Assembly (NCBI GenBank): GCA_023251155.1
Contig: JAHEZH010000052.1
Span: forward strand, 1-33,447
Length of the DNA stretch: 33,447 bases
Source: Flammeovirgaceae bacterium
Lineage (GTDB): Bacteria > Bacteroidota > Bacteroidia > Cytophagales > Cyclobacteriaceae
Direction of reading: 5' to 3'
Shown in pieces: positions 8,834 through 18,261 of this stretch. The notes below the pieces were generated by a model. It searched no databases. It saw nothing but the letters and a program-made list of their open reading frames with translations, and had not been told where the DNA came from. Both the position numbers and the translations under genes were made by a program. Every line of letters starts with the position of its first letter. The first letter of the stretch is position 1.

Positions 8834-9353
8834 TTTCACAAAAGCACTTCTTAGTATTTCATTCCTTCTTCTGGCAGGCAGTTTTTCAGGCTGTGGATTC
8901 AAGTATTCATTCACCGGCGCATCCACCTCAGCCAAATCGATTCAGATCGATCAGTTTTTTAACAATACCGATTTAGGCCCGGCCAACTTGGGGCAAACCT
9001 TTACCAACAAACTGAAAGATTACTACCAGCAAAACTCCAGCCTGAAAGTAGTGCCTGATAATGCCGAGCTGCAAATCGATGGAACGCTAACCACCTACAG
9101 CGTGACTAACATTGCCCCGGTAGCGGGTGCAGACAATACCAGTGTGGCGGCCCAATCACGACTTACCATTGGACTTACCGCCAACTATATTGACAACAAC
9201 GAACCCAAAAACAGCTTTAAAAACAGGTCATTTTCTTTCTATGCCGATTTTGACAACTCGCAAAACCTAAGCAACGTACAGGAAGAGCTGGAAAAGAAAA
9301 TCTTCGATCAGATACTCATCGATATTTTTAATGCTACGGTGGCGAACTGGTAA
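8817..9353 (+). CDS. lptE: LptE-like LPS-assembly lipoprotein
   Basis: A 178-residue lipoprotein that would partner LptD in placing LPS in the outer membrane. It has a hydrophobic signal, a lipobox-like SFSGC (phenylalanine at -3 is unusual but tolerable) and the CGFKYSFTGAS start seen in Bacteroidota LptE proteins. The mature part is a small alpha/beta domain with a central SVAAQSRLTIGLTANYID stretch matching the family beta strands. I placed the start at 8817 because the signal peptide begins there; a longer frame from 8760 would put 19 residues from inside the HTH-coding region before it. It overlaps the activator gene by 17 bases, so the two are translationally coupled. It ends one base before the stop of the opposite-strand DoxX gene. 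Confidence 0.85.
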   Translation: MNLKNNFTKALLSISFLLLAGSFSGCGFKYSFTGASTSAKSIQIDQFFNNTDLGPANLGQTFTNKLKDYYQQNSSLKVVPDNAELQIDGTLTTYSVTNIAPVAGADNTSVAAQSRLTIGLTANYIDNNEPKNSFKNRSFSFYADFDNSQNLSNVQEELEKKIFDQILIDIFNATVANW

Positions 9354-9354
9354 T

Positions 9355-9766
9355 TTAGCTACTCACTGTCGCTGGCTTTTTGTTGATGACCATCAGGTAG
9401 ACCAGCACACTAATCAGGAGCACATTATATTCCACCCCATTTCTCCCGCCTCCTACTACAAACCATCCCTCCTTTGAAATGGACCCATACAATCCCCATG
9501 ACAAGAACTGAAATGGTAACACTGCAGGCTACGTGAATATACTTGTTGACCAGTAACACCACTCCGTATACTACGTGAGATAGTTTAATTGCCCATGCCA
9601 TAGGCAATCCCCAGGGAGCAAATCCAACCACATCGGGGGAGAGCGTTCCAAAAGCATTCACCCCACCATTCAACGTACCCGGCTCACTGTGCGCAATCAG
9701 AATAACAAAAAGGGTAGCTCGGAGAATGAGCGATGCGTCTGTCCTGTGTGTTTTTATGCTGATCAT
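9355..9766 (-). pseudogene. DoxX-like membrane protein gene with a one-base frameshift
   Basis: From the ATG at 9766 the frame reads 98 codons with four hydrophobic segments, reaching WVHFK, and then leaves the family pattern (GGMVCSRRR) and stops at about 9425. Reading one base on at the AAA run (plus-strand TTT at 9473-9475) restores EGWFVVGGGRNGVEYNVLLI and a last membrane helix, ending with TAA at 9355-9357. Joined, the product is about 136 residues, the normal length of a DoxX/DoxD-like four-helix protein with its KEGWF...GVEYN motif. A single extra A explains it. It could be a true inactivating mutation, a sequencing error, or much less likely recoding. It lies on the strand opposite to the lptE-secG gene series. 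Confidence 0.8.
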
Positions 9767-9888
9767 GTAGCATGACTTCTCAACTGGCTAAATGCGACCA
9801 AAAGCAGGGAATCCAAGTCAAATTAGATCGGTTATTTGCACCCAGTGGGTTTTTATTTTACATTTACTATCGCTCATTCTAGTTTTCT

Positions 9889-10758
9889 GTGAAAAAAGAC
9901 CGTTTCCTGTTACTTGTCCAGAACTACACTTCCCTGTCGGAAGAGGAAGCCATTGAGCTGGATAGCCTTCAGAGAGACTATCCATTCAGCCAGATCATTC
10001 ACCATCTTGCCACCCGCGCAGCTCAGGATAATCAACTCCCCACACACAAACAGCTGCTCAGTGTCAGTGCGGTCTATTCTACCGACCGCTCGGTGCTGAA
10101 GGAACTGATGACAGAGCCCAAATCGGAAAGAAAAACAGTTATTCCTCCTGATGAACCCGTAGTCATTGAAGCGGAAAAGCCCACACATAAGGAGGATCAA
10201 GTGGTTTATGAGCCACTAGTGATGCCCACCGTAGCGCACTCCTCTTCTACCCTTTCGGGAGATAGTCTGATCAGCGAGATCAAGTCAGACCTAAGCCGAC
10301 TGAAAGAACTTCGTCATCACTTTGAGCTTTCATTGCAGGAGTTTGAGAATGCACACGCCCATCCAACCCCTCTCGCTGAAAGTAAAAAGCCAGCTAAAAA
10401 GAGTAAGATAATCGATGAAGATGACCACCTGGACGAACTGATCGAGGAAATCAGAAATAAAAAAGAAGTGGATTCCGACAGTCACCGCCAGAAGGAACAA
10501 TTTCACATCATTGACCAGTTCATCAGAAAATCACCTGCCATCTCCCGCGGAAAAGCGGCAGGAACTCCGGAAGATGCAGAAGACCTGGCGGAAAAAAGTA
10601 GTGCTTTTGGAGACCATATTATTTCAGAGACCCTGGTCGACATCCTGCTGAAACAGGGAAAAACAGACAAGGCCATCGAAGTACTTCGAAAGCTGATTTG
10701 GAAATTTCCTCAAAAAAAGGCGATCTTTGCAGCTCAAATTGAAAATTTAAGAAAGTAA
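9889..10758 (+). CDS. TPR-like conserved protein upstream of secG
   Basis: A 289-residue protein with no signal peptide. An N-terminal helical domain (about 1-80, MKKDRFLLLVQNYTSLSEEE) is followed by a low-complexity Pro/Glu/Lys-rich middle. The C-terminal pair of helices, ISETLVDILLKQGKTDKAIEVL, reads as a TPR unit. The start is GTG at 9889; the MKKDRF beginning fits related proteins I recall from this position before secG in Bacteroidota. It ends 4 bases before secG, so the two are an operon. The role is unknown; a link to protein export is inferred from location only. Confidence 0.78.
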   Translation: MKKDRFLLLVQNYTSLSEEEAIELDSLQRDYPFSQIIHHLATRAAQDNQLPTHKQLLSVSAVYSTDRSVLKELMTEPKSERKTVIPPDEPVVIEAEKPTHKEDQVVYEPLVMPTVAHSSSTLSGDSLISEIKSDLSRLKELRHHFELSLQEFENAHAHPTPLAESKKPAKKSKIIDEDDHLDELIEEIRNKKEVDSDSHRQKEQFHIIDQFIRKSPAISRGKAAGTPEDAEDLAEKSSAFGDHIISETLVDILLKQGKTDKAIEVLRKLIWKFPQKKAIFAAQIENLRK

Positions 10759-10762
10759 GTAT

Positions 10763-11095
10763 ATGTTGTATTCATTATTTATCGGCCTTGCCATCTTCTG
10801 TGCTGTTCTTTTGGTGTTGGTGGTGCTGGCACAAAATTCAAAAGGCGGTGGTCTTTCTAACCAGTTCGGTGGATCTGGTGCTAGCAACCTGATTGGTGTA
10901 AAAAAGACTGGCGATTTGCTGGAGCGTTTGACCTGGGGATTTGCTATTGCCATCATGGTACTTTCTTTGGCTACCAACCTGAGTACGCCTAACACAGGCC
11001 GTGCTACCGATGATATCCTTGAGCGTGCTAAAGAAACGCAAACAGCTCCGGCTACCATCACGCCTGCTCCTGCTGCTACCGACACAGCCAAGTAA
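10763..11095 (+). CDS. secG: Preprotein translocase subunit SecG
   Basis: A 110-residue inner-membrane protein with two helices (about 3-22 and 51-70) joined by a glycine-rich loop containing AQNSKGGGLSNQFGG, the hallmark of SecG. SecG assists SecYE/SecA during export. A C-terminal Thr/Ala/Pro-rich tail of about 35 residues (AKETQTAPATITPAPAA) extends it, as is common in Bacteroidota. It follows the TPR-like gene by 4 bases and is followed by a strong terminator. Confidence 0.95.
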   Translation: MLYSLFIGLAIFCAVLLVLVVLAQNSKGGGLSNQFGGSGASNLIGVKKTGDLLERLTWGFAIAIMVLSLATNLSTPNTGRATDDILERAKETQTAPATITPAPAATDTAK

Positions 11096-11122
11096 TCGCA
11101 AATTATCCTTATTCATACTCAT

Positions 11123-11155
11123 GAAAGCCTTCCACACCGGAAGGCTTTCGCTTTT
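11123..11155 (+). terminator. Rho-independent terminator after secG
   Basis: A perfect 11-bp stem GAAAGCCTTCC/GGAAGGCTTTC (11123-11133 with 11139-11149) has a 5-base loop and is followed by CGCTTTTT. It starts 28 bases after the secG stop. It is less convincing for the convergent gene ending at 11164. Confidence 0.85.
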
Positions 11156-11163
11156 TACACTGG

Positions 11164-11880
11164 TTATACCGGTTTGGAAATGTGCTTGATCAGCAACCGC
11201 TTGGCAATAGGCATCAGCGTGGACGTGTAGGGAAAATTCATTCGTGATGTAATCAGGTAAACAGAAGGATTAGGTAGCAATGCGTTTTGCTTGATGAGCT
11301 GCAGCTTGATGTTTTCATAGGAATTCGCCAGACTGCGCTCCGTAGTCATGACATACTCCGTGTTCAGGGTTCGGATAGGATCATTGGCATTACCAAAAAT
11401 ACTGACCTGGTAGCGATACACGTTCGTCTCGCGCTGAGGTGGCGGTGCAATAAAAAGATAACCTTCATTGGTGTAAAGGGAAGTAAGCCCTACAGGAGAA
11501 AGCTCACAGTTCGATTCCACATAGTCGTAGATGAAAGCACCTTCATCCAGTGAAGTCTTGAACTGAGGCAGCGCAAATTCAATGATGGATTCAATCTCCC
11601 GCATCACCACATCGTCTTCCACCACTTTCCGATAAGTTAACTTTAGTTTTTTTAACCCCTCCTCAGTAAGTTCCTTGGGAAAAGAGGCGTTGATGATGGT
11701 CTTGCTCTCTTTCACCGTGAGCAACCGCTGGTAGTGATCCACCAGATCGGAAAGAAAAGGATAAAGTTCAATTCGCTTAAAGGAAGCCTTGGTGTTTTGT
11801 AAGTAAGCCAGAAGCATGTATCTCTTGTATTCAAAATCAATCAGCCCTTCTGTCAGCCACTCCTTCTTCAGATTTTCCAT
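11164..11880 (-). CDS. Conserved hypothetical protein between secG and groES
   Basis: A 238-residue soluble protein without signal peptide or membrane helix. The N-terminal half is mostly helical (FEYKRYMLLAYLQNTKASF), the C-terminal half has alternating strands. I recognise no catalytic motif. The opening MENLKKEWLTEGLIDFEYK and the position opposite groES are features I associate with a conserved Bacteroidota protein of unknown function. It is transcribed towards secG and divergent from groES, with 224 bases between the two starts. Confidence 0.75.
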   Translation of the reverse strand: MENLKKEWLTEGLIDFEYKRYMLLAYLQNTKASFKRIELYPFLSDLVDHYQRLLTVKESKTIINASFPKELTEEGLKKLKLTYRKVVEDDVVMREIESIIEFALPQFKTSLDEGAFIYDYVESNCELSPVGLTSLYTNEGYLFIAPPPQRETNVYRYQVSIFGNANDPIRTLNTEYVMTTERSLANSYENIKLQLIKQNALLPNPSVYLITSRMNFPYTSTLMPIAKRLLIKHISKPV

Positions 11881-12068
11881 GACACAAAATCGATTTGGTT
11901 GAATAATGATACAAAAAATGATAATTCCCTGCCAAAGTGCCAGACAAGATTTTTAATGGACACGACAGATGTGACAATTTTATCCATCTTTGCACACCAA
12001 ATCAGCGAAAGTGGCTGAAACCGTTGTAAAATGACCAAACGGCATAAAAATCGCTGGCTAGCGGCTGT

Positions 12069-12081
12069 AAGTTTTAAACTT
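12069..12081. promoter_or_regulatory. Perfect palindrome AAGTTTTAAACTT before groES
   Basis: A 13-bp odd palindrome (AAGTTT, T, AAACTT) ends 23 bases before the groES ATG. No CIRCE element (TTAGCACTC-N9-GAGTGCTAA) is present between 11881 and 12104. A near-match to the -7 box, CATCTTTG, sits at 11985-11992, which would place this palindrome within the leader. AT-rich palindromes arise easily by chance, so a regulatory role is only a candidate. Confidence 0.25.
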
Positions 12082-12104
12082 TAAAAAACAAAAATCGAAT
12101 CCAT

Positions 12105-12383
12105 ATGGCGAAGATTAACTTCAAACCCAACGAAGACAGAGTATTGGTAGAAGCTGCCGAAGCAGAAACCAAAACAGCATCAGGTCTCTACATTCCTGAT
12201 ACTGCTAAAGAAAAACCACAAAAAGGAAAAGTAATAGCTGTTGGCGAAGGTCTGAAAGACAAGCCTGTAACTGTAAAAGTAGGTGACAGTGTCCTCTACG
12301 GAAAATACTCAGGCACAGAAATCTCTATCGATGGCAAAGAGTACCTGATCATGCGTAACTCTGATATTTTCGGAACTATCTAA
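12105..12383 (+). CDS. groES: Co-chaperonin GroES
   Basis: A 92-residue Hsp10 subunit of the seven-membered lid that caps GroEL. It begins [20 protein letters not shown], has the mobile loop around residues 16-32 ([18 protein letters not shown]), and ends [13 protein letters not shown]. The [10 protein letters not shown] strand is typical of the family. It is followed by groEL after 24 bases. Heat control by CIRCE/HrcA is not visible upstream. Confidence 0.97.
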   Translation: MAKINFKPNEDRVLVEAAEAETKTASGLYIPDTAKEKPQKGKVIAVGEGLKDKPVTVKVGDSVLYGKYSGTEISIDGKEYLIMRNSDIFGTI

Positions 12384-14048
<1,665 letters not shown>

Positions 14049-14071
14049 TTCTATCCTTTTCTATAAAAGAG

Positions 14072-14102
14072 AAGGCCTCACTTTACTGTGAGGCCTTTTT
14101 TA
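14072..14102 (+). terminator. Rho-independent terminator after groEL
   Basis: A perfect 10-bp stem AAGGCCTCAC/GTGAGGCCTT (14072-14081 with 14088-14097) has a 6-base loop and is followed by a run of T. It closes the groES-groEL operon. Confidence 0.9.
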
Positions 14103-14136
14103 TTTACTTTCGATTTTGAACAAGCCTTAATCAATT

Positions 14137-14523
14137 ATGGTCATTCACAAATCATTTGCCGATTTCGTCCTTTTCCTTTACATCCACATGGCGCATGCCG
14201 ACAGTGATTTTCATGCTACCGAGCAGCAGGTGATCCTGAAAAAAATGACCAGACTGTTTCCTGAAGAACCTGAAATGGAGAAAAAACTGGAAAAAGCGAA
14301 TGAAGAGTACGAATTGCTCAGCCCCGAGCGCATTCCCGGTGTGATACGAGAGACATTCGCACTCTATAAGGATGTGAAGTTTGCCCAGAAATACAAAGTC
14401 TATACGGATATGTATGACATCATTAATGCTGACGGCAAGATAGATGAATCAGAGACCGAAGCATTGAATGAATTAAAAGAAATCATCGAGATGGGCACGG
14501 CACAGAAGTCGAATGGCCAGTAA
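14137..14523 (+). CDS. TerB-like helical protein
   Basis: A 128-residue soluble helical protein. Two repeated helix-loop units, one starting HMAHADSDFHATEQ and one with DIINADGKIDESE, match the TerB/DjlA-N fold in which acidic residues (Asp-x-Asp, Glu) form a metal-binding pocket. TerB-type domains are found in tellurite-resistance and other stress or membrane-linked systems, but stand-alone copies are mostly uncharacterised. No other ter gene is nearby, so tellurite resistance should not be assumed. It lies between groEL and the M20 peptidase gene, 48 bases before the latter. Confidence 0.75.
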   Translation: MVIHKSFADFVLFLYIHMAHADSDFHATEQQVILKKMTRLFPEEPEMEKKLEKANEEYELLSPERIPGVIRETFALYKDVKFAQKYKVYTDMYDIINADGKIDESETEALNELKEIIEMGTAQKSNGQ

Positions 14524-14571
14524 TCGTCAGATCTCTTTATTGTTTTATTTACTTTTTTCTTACTTCCTTCT

Positions 14572-15867
14572 ATGAGTGCTATCAAGCTTCCTGCTTTGGC
14601 CACAGTGTTGATGCTTTCGGTTCAGTTGTCAGCTCAAAAGAAACAATCGGTCACTACCCCCTACCTAAAGGAAATTCAGCAATTGGCTACCTTGAAAAGT
14701 GTACAGGCTGCCTTTACAGCAATCGATCAATTGGAACCGACTACACAGAGAGAACTGATCGAATTGACCGAGATACCAGCACCCCCCTTTCAAGAAGCAA
14801 GGCGAGCAGTTATATTCAAACAACTACTTCAGGATGCCGGAGCGGATAACGTATGGATCGATTCCGTAGGCAATGTACTGGCTATCCGCAAAGGAAAGAA
14901 AGCAACAAAAACAGTAGCGCTGGATGCTCACCTGGACACTGTATTCCCGGAAGGAACAGACGTGAACGTAAAACACAAAGGAGATACCCTTTATGCGCCG
15001 GGCATAGGCGATGATACACGTGGATTGGTAACTATTCTGGCTGTATTAAAAGCACTGGAGAAAGCCCGTATTGAAACAAGTGAAGATGTATTGTTCGTGG
15101 CCAGTGTTGGCGAAGAGGGATTGGGAGATCTGCGCGGTGCGAAATACCTCTTTAAAAAGAACGACGTAAAAATTGACTCCTGGATCTCCGTCGATGGCGA
15201 GGAGATAAAAGACATTACAAATGGGGCATTAGGCTCTGTTCGTTATAAAGTTACCATCAAAGGCCCCGGCGGGCATTCCTGGTCTGCGTTTGGGTTAGGC
15301 AATCCTCACCATGCATTAGGCAAAGCCATTGACGCGTTCGCAGAAGAGGCAGCAACATTTACCTCCACCCCCGGAGGAAGAACCAGCTTTAATGTAGGCC
15401 GTATCGGAGGAGGCACTTCCATCAATGCAATACCATTTGAATCATGGATGGAAGTGGACATGCGATCAGAAAGTCCCGATCGACTGAAACAGATTGAAAC
15501 GATCTTCACCACTTCTGTGACCAAAGCACTGGAACGCTATAATGCGACTGTAAAAAGAGGCACACCATTAACCATGACCTTAGAGAAGATTGGCTACCGC
15601 CCTTCCGGCCTTACGTCAGATACTAATTCACTTGTACAAAAGGCAATGGCTGCGGTTCGTTACTTCAACCATGAACCTACCCTGAATGTGGTGTCTACCA
15701 ACGCCAATGTTCCTATTTCGTTAGGCATCCCGGCAATCACTATCGGCCCTGGTGGCAGGGCTGGTAACGCCCACGCACTGAACGAATACTACCTGAATGA
15801 AAACGGAGCGGAAGGGATCAAGTTTACGTTGCTTACATTGCTGTTGGAAGCAGGTGTAGCAAAGTAA
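14572..15867 (+). CDS. Secreted M20-family metallopeptidase
   Basis: A 431-residue protein with a Sec signal peptide (cleavage near LSAQ, residue 21). Metal-site residues of the M20 family are visible: His120 and Asp122 (DAHLDTVF), bridging Asp147 (GIGDDTRG), the catalytic pair Glu181-Glu182 (SVGEEGLGD), Asp208 (SVDGE) and a late His in NAHALNEYY. The inserted dimerisation domain begins about GSVRYKVTIKGPGGHSW (221-237). The pattern is closest to the PepT-like/M20 aminopeptidase branch; the substrate is probably a short peptide or acylated amino acid in the periplasm. It lies 48 bases after the TerB-like gene and converges on the GH3 gene. Confidence 0.88.
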   Translation: MSAIKLPALATVLMLSVQLSAQKKQSVTTPYLKEIQQLATLKSVQAAFTAIDQLEPTTQRELIELTEIPAPPFQEARRAVIFKQLLQDAGADNVWIDSVGNVLAIRKGKKATKTVALDAHLDTVFPEGTDVNVKHKGDTLYAPGIGDDTRGLVTILAVLKALEKARIETSEDVLFVASVGEEGLGDLRGAKYLFKKNDVKIDSWISVDGEEIKDITNGALGSVRYKVTIKGPGGHSWSAFGLGNPHHALGKAIDAFAEEAATFTSTPGGRTSFNVGRIGGGTSINAIPFESWMEVDMRSESPDRLKQIETIFTTSVTKALERYNATVKRGTPLTMTLEKIGYRPSGLTSDTNSLVQKAMAAVRYFNHEPTLNVVSTNANVPISLGIPAITIGPGGRAGNAHALNEYYLNENGAEGIKFTLLTLLLEAGVAK

Positions 15868-15896
15868 AAAAGGCAGCCTGCTTTCGCAGACTACCT
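15865..15896 (-). terminator. Rho-independent terminator of the GH3 gene series
   Basis: On the minus strand the RNA forms an 11-bp stem, including two G-U pairs, closed by a GAAA tetraloop (arms 15871-15881 and 15886-15896), followed by a run of seven U. On the plus strand the same positions give mismatches and no T-run, so it serves only the minus-strand gene ending at 15921. Its distal end overlaps the stop codon of the M20 gene. Confidence 0.8.
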
Positions 15897-15920
15897 TCGC
15901 CCCTATAAAACCGAAAGTCT

Positions 15921-18260
15921 TTATTTTTTTACTGCATATTTTGCGGTACGCTCATCGCTGATCACTCCTTTCCAGTTCAGACCAAAAGCGAAATCGTATT
16001 TGTTCTTCTCGGAATCGATATAGCATTCCATATCGTGTGGAACATCTTCCTGCTGTCTCTCTACCGTCTGCATGTTCAGTGGCATTTGAACAGGTAACAG
16101 TGCAGAAGGCTCCGCTCCTCCGGTGATGATTTCTAATTGCGCCTGATCCTGCACACTGAAGTTGACGAGGATTGCATTGGCATTCTTCTCAAATTCAGCC
16201 ACCACGGTTGGGTTCGACATATTCAGCGACACGATCACAGGTTTGCCGTTCATCTTCGTGTAGGTATCATTGACCATCGCCAGATCGGTGAAGTTAATGG
16301 CCTTTGATTTCTTCCCTTTGTAGGTGCGATTCGTAAATTTCTCCAGCGGATCGCCACCGGCAATACTTGGATCACGTGCTTCCTTCGCTACGTACTCACC
16401 GTATTGAAGATTCACGGGCACATATCCTGTTCCACCTTTCTTTACGTCTTCGCTATCATACCCACCACCGGAGTTAGGACTATTGATGAACACCAATGCC
16501 GCATCCGCTTCCGCAGGATTATCTGTCACTTTAAAATATTTTTTCACCAGTTCGATGTTAACAGGGTAATCCAGTTTCTCAGCAATAGGCATTCCCAGAA
16601 AGTTCTTTCCCGCCGGGGTGAATTTCTTAGGGACATACACGGTTTTGTTTTTTGCCAATGGCAACACATTCCCCTTATTCTTCAGCATCACAATCGACTT
16701 CAACTGTGCATCGTAGCCCGCCTTCATGAATTCCGATTGGCCTACAATGGCCTTTGATTCTTCTACATTCAGGTAAGGGTTTTCAAACAAACCGGTTCTA
16801 AAAATATTCTTGAGCAAACGCACAGCCGATTGTTCGAAACGCTTCCGCATGAATTCTTCACCGTGTTCTTTCACTCCCATGCTATAGGCCTCCATCACCG
16901 GAGCTACTTCATTATTACCTCCAAACTGGTCCACACCCGCCATCAGTATTTTATAATGACGCTGACCTACCGTTAAACTTTCTACTCCCCACGATTTTCC
17001 GGTAAGAAAAATATCAACAGCTGTTTCATCCGCAGTGATCAGCCAGTCGGTACACACTACGCCATCGTAGTTGTATTTATCACGCAGCAAATCTGTAATG
17101 ATGTATTTGTTGTAGCTGTTTCCTACGTTTTCGTTGTTCTTCTTATCCTGATTGTAAGAGATGGTATAGTAAGGCATCACAGCCGCAGCCATTTGTGTTT
17201 TGCCTTTCAATTTAAAAGCACCTTCTGTAAACGGATTGAAGTGTTTTTCAAAATTACTTCCGGGATACACTGCATACTTTCCATACCCATAATGCGCATC
17301 TCTTCCTCCTTCGCCAGAGCCACCACCCGGCCAGTGCTTCACCATGGCATTCACACTTCCATAGCCCCATCCACCTGCTATCTCTTTGCCGCTATCCGAT
17401 GTTTGAAAGCCATCGATATAAGCACGACCTATGTCAGTAGCCAATGCCGGATCTTCACCAAAGGTACCATTCACCCGCATCCAGCGCGGGTCTGTTGCCA
17501 GATCAACTTGCGGTGAGAGGGCCGTGGTGATTCCCAAGGCGCGGTATTCTGCTGCCGCGATACGGCCAAATTCTTCCACCAGCTGCGGATTAAATGTAGC
17601 CGCCAGGCCAAGTGAGCCCGGCCACATGGAGATCTTGCCCCCTGCCCCTTCATTGTACTCGGCACTGGCATCTGTACCGTGACGTGGATCTGTACTGTTG
17701 TTGGCCGGAATACCAAGACCTATACCCTCTACCAACGCCTGGGCATTGTTATTCCATTGCGCGGCTACTTCAGGGCTCGCCACCTGCGTGATCAACACAT
17801 GGCGCAGGTTATCTTTCGTCAAAAATTCCTTCTGCTGATCGGAAAGATCAAAAGGCTGCATCCCGCTTTCGTCAAATGGTTTTCCATTGTAGGTAGCAGC
17901 CATAAACCCACGCGGTGCAGAAGGGATCGATTGATGACGACTGTACAACATCAGTCCCGCCATCTGGTCGATGGACATCTTTGAAGCCAAGTCCCTTGCA
18001 CGCTCATCGGCCGGCAAGCGCCAGTCTTCGTACTTATCCAGTTGATTATTCTTGTTCAGGTCTTTGAATCCCAACCGATCTTGTGTGATGATCCTGACAC
18101 CCGAAGCAGTTGAATATCCTAATGTCTGTCCACCTTCATTGGTTACGGTTTTTATTCCGTTGGCTTCGGTTTCTTTCCACTTTGGTCCGCAACTGGCAAG
18201 CAGTATAACGGAGCTGGCCACTACACTATACCGCAGTGTGCTTTTTAAATAACGATTCAT
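15921..18260 (-). CDS. Glycoside hydrolase family 3 lipoprotein (beta-glucosidase/xylosidase type)
   Basis: A 779-residue lipoprotein: signal with lipobox LLASC, Cys24 lipidated. A calcium-loop-like DLNKNNQLDKYEDW segment (about 67-80) precedes the GH3 barrel. The KHWPGGG motif (308-314) shapes the sugar site, and Asp405 in GVVCTDW is the expected nucleophile. The second (GH3-C) alpha/beta domain begins near residue 515 and includes SIVMLKNKGNVLPL. The likely action is release of terminal beta-linked glucose or xylose in the periplasm or at the outer membrane. Exact specificity cannot be read. The start is one base after the stop of the sugar phosphate isomerase-like gene, so the two are coupled. 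A strong terminator follows. Confidence 0.92.
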   Translation of the reverse strand: MNRYLKSTLRYSVVASSVILLASCGPKWKETEANGIKTVTNEGGQTLGYSTASGVRIITQDRLGFKDLNKNNQLDKYEDWRLPADERARDLASKMSIDQMAGLMLYSRHQSIPSAPRGFMAATYNGKPFDESGMQPFDLSDQQKEFLTKDNLRHVLITQVASPEVAAQWNNNAQALVEGIGLGIPANNSTDPRHGTDASAEYNEGAGGKISMWPGSLGLAATFNPQLVEEFGRIAAAEYRALGITTALSPQVDLATDPRWMRVNGTFGEDPALATDIGRAYIDGFQTSDSGKEIAGGWGYGSVNAMVKHWPGGGSGEGGRDAHYGYGKYAVYPGSNFEKHFNPFTEGAFKLKGKTQMAAAVMPYYTISYNQDKKNNENVGNSYNKYIITDLLRDKYNYDGVVCTDWLITADETAVDIFLTGKSWGVESLTVGQRHYKILMAGVDQFGGNNEVAPVMEAYSMGVKEHGEEFMRKRFEQSAVRLLKNIFRTGLFENPYLNVEESKAIVGQSEFMKAGYDAQLKSIVMLKNKGNVLPLAKNKTVYVPKKFTPAGKNFLGMPIAEKLDYPVNIELVKKYFKVTDNPAEADAALVFINSPNSGGGYDSEDVKKGGTGYVPVNLQYGEYVAKEARDPSIAGGDPLEKFTNRTYKGKKSKAINFTDLAMVNDTYTKMNGKPVIVSLNMSNPTVVAEFEKNANAILVNFSVQDQAQLEIITGGAEPSALLPVQMPLNMQTVERQQEDVPHDMECYIDSEKNKYDFAFGLNWKGVISDERTAKYAVKK

Positions 18261-18261
18261 T

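Noticed and set aside
9465-9485. Programmed frameshift in the DoxX-like gene
   Set aside because: The AGGAGG lies at and after the shift point rather than the usual distance before it, there is no slippery stop codon, and DoxX proteins are not known to be recoded; mutation or sequence error is simpler.
9840-9850. Palindrome ACCCAGTGGGT followed by a T-run, as a terminator for a short transcript
   Set aside because: The arms meet around a single base, so no hairpin loop can form; it may be a protein site but it is too short to claim.
11881-12104. CIRCE heat-shock operator before groES
   Set aside because: I looked for TTAGCACTC-N9-GAGTGCTAA and close variants on both strands and found none.
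14137-14523. Tellurite-resistance locus
   Set aside because: Only a single TerB-like protein is present; no terC, terD, terZ or similar gene is nearby.
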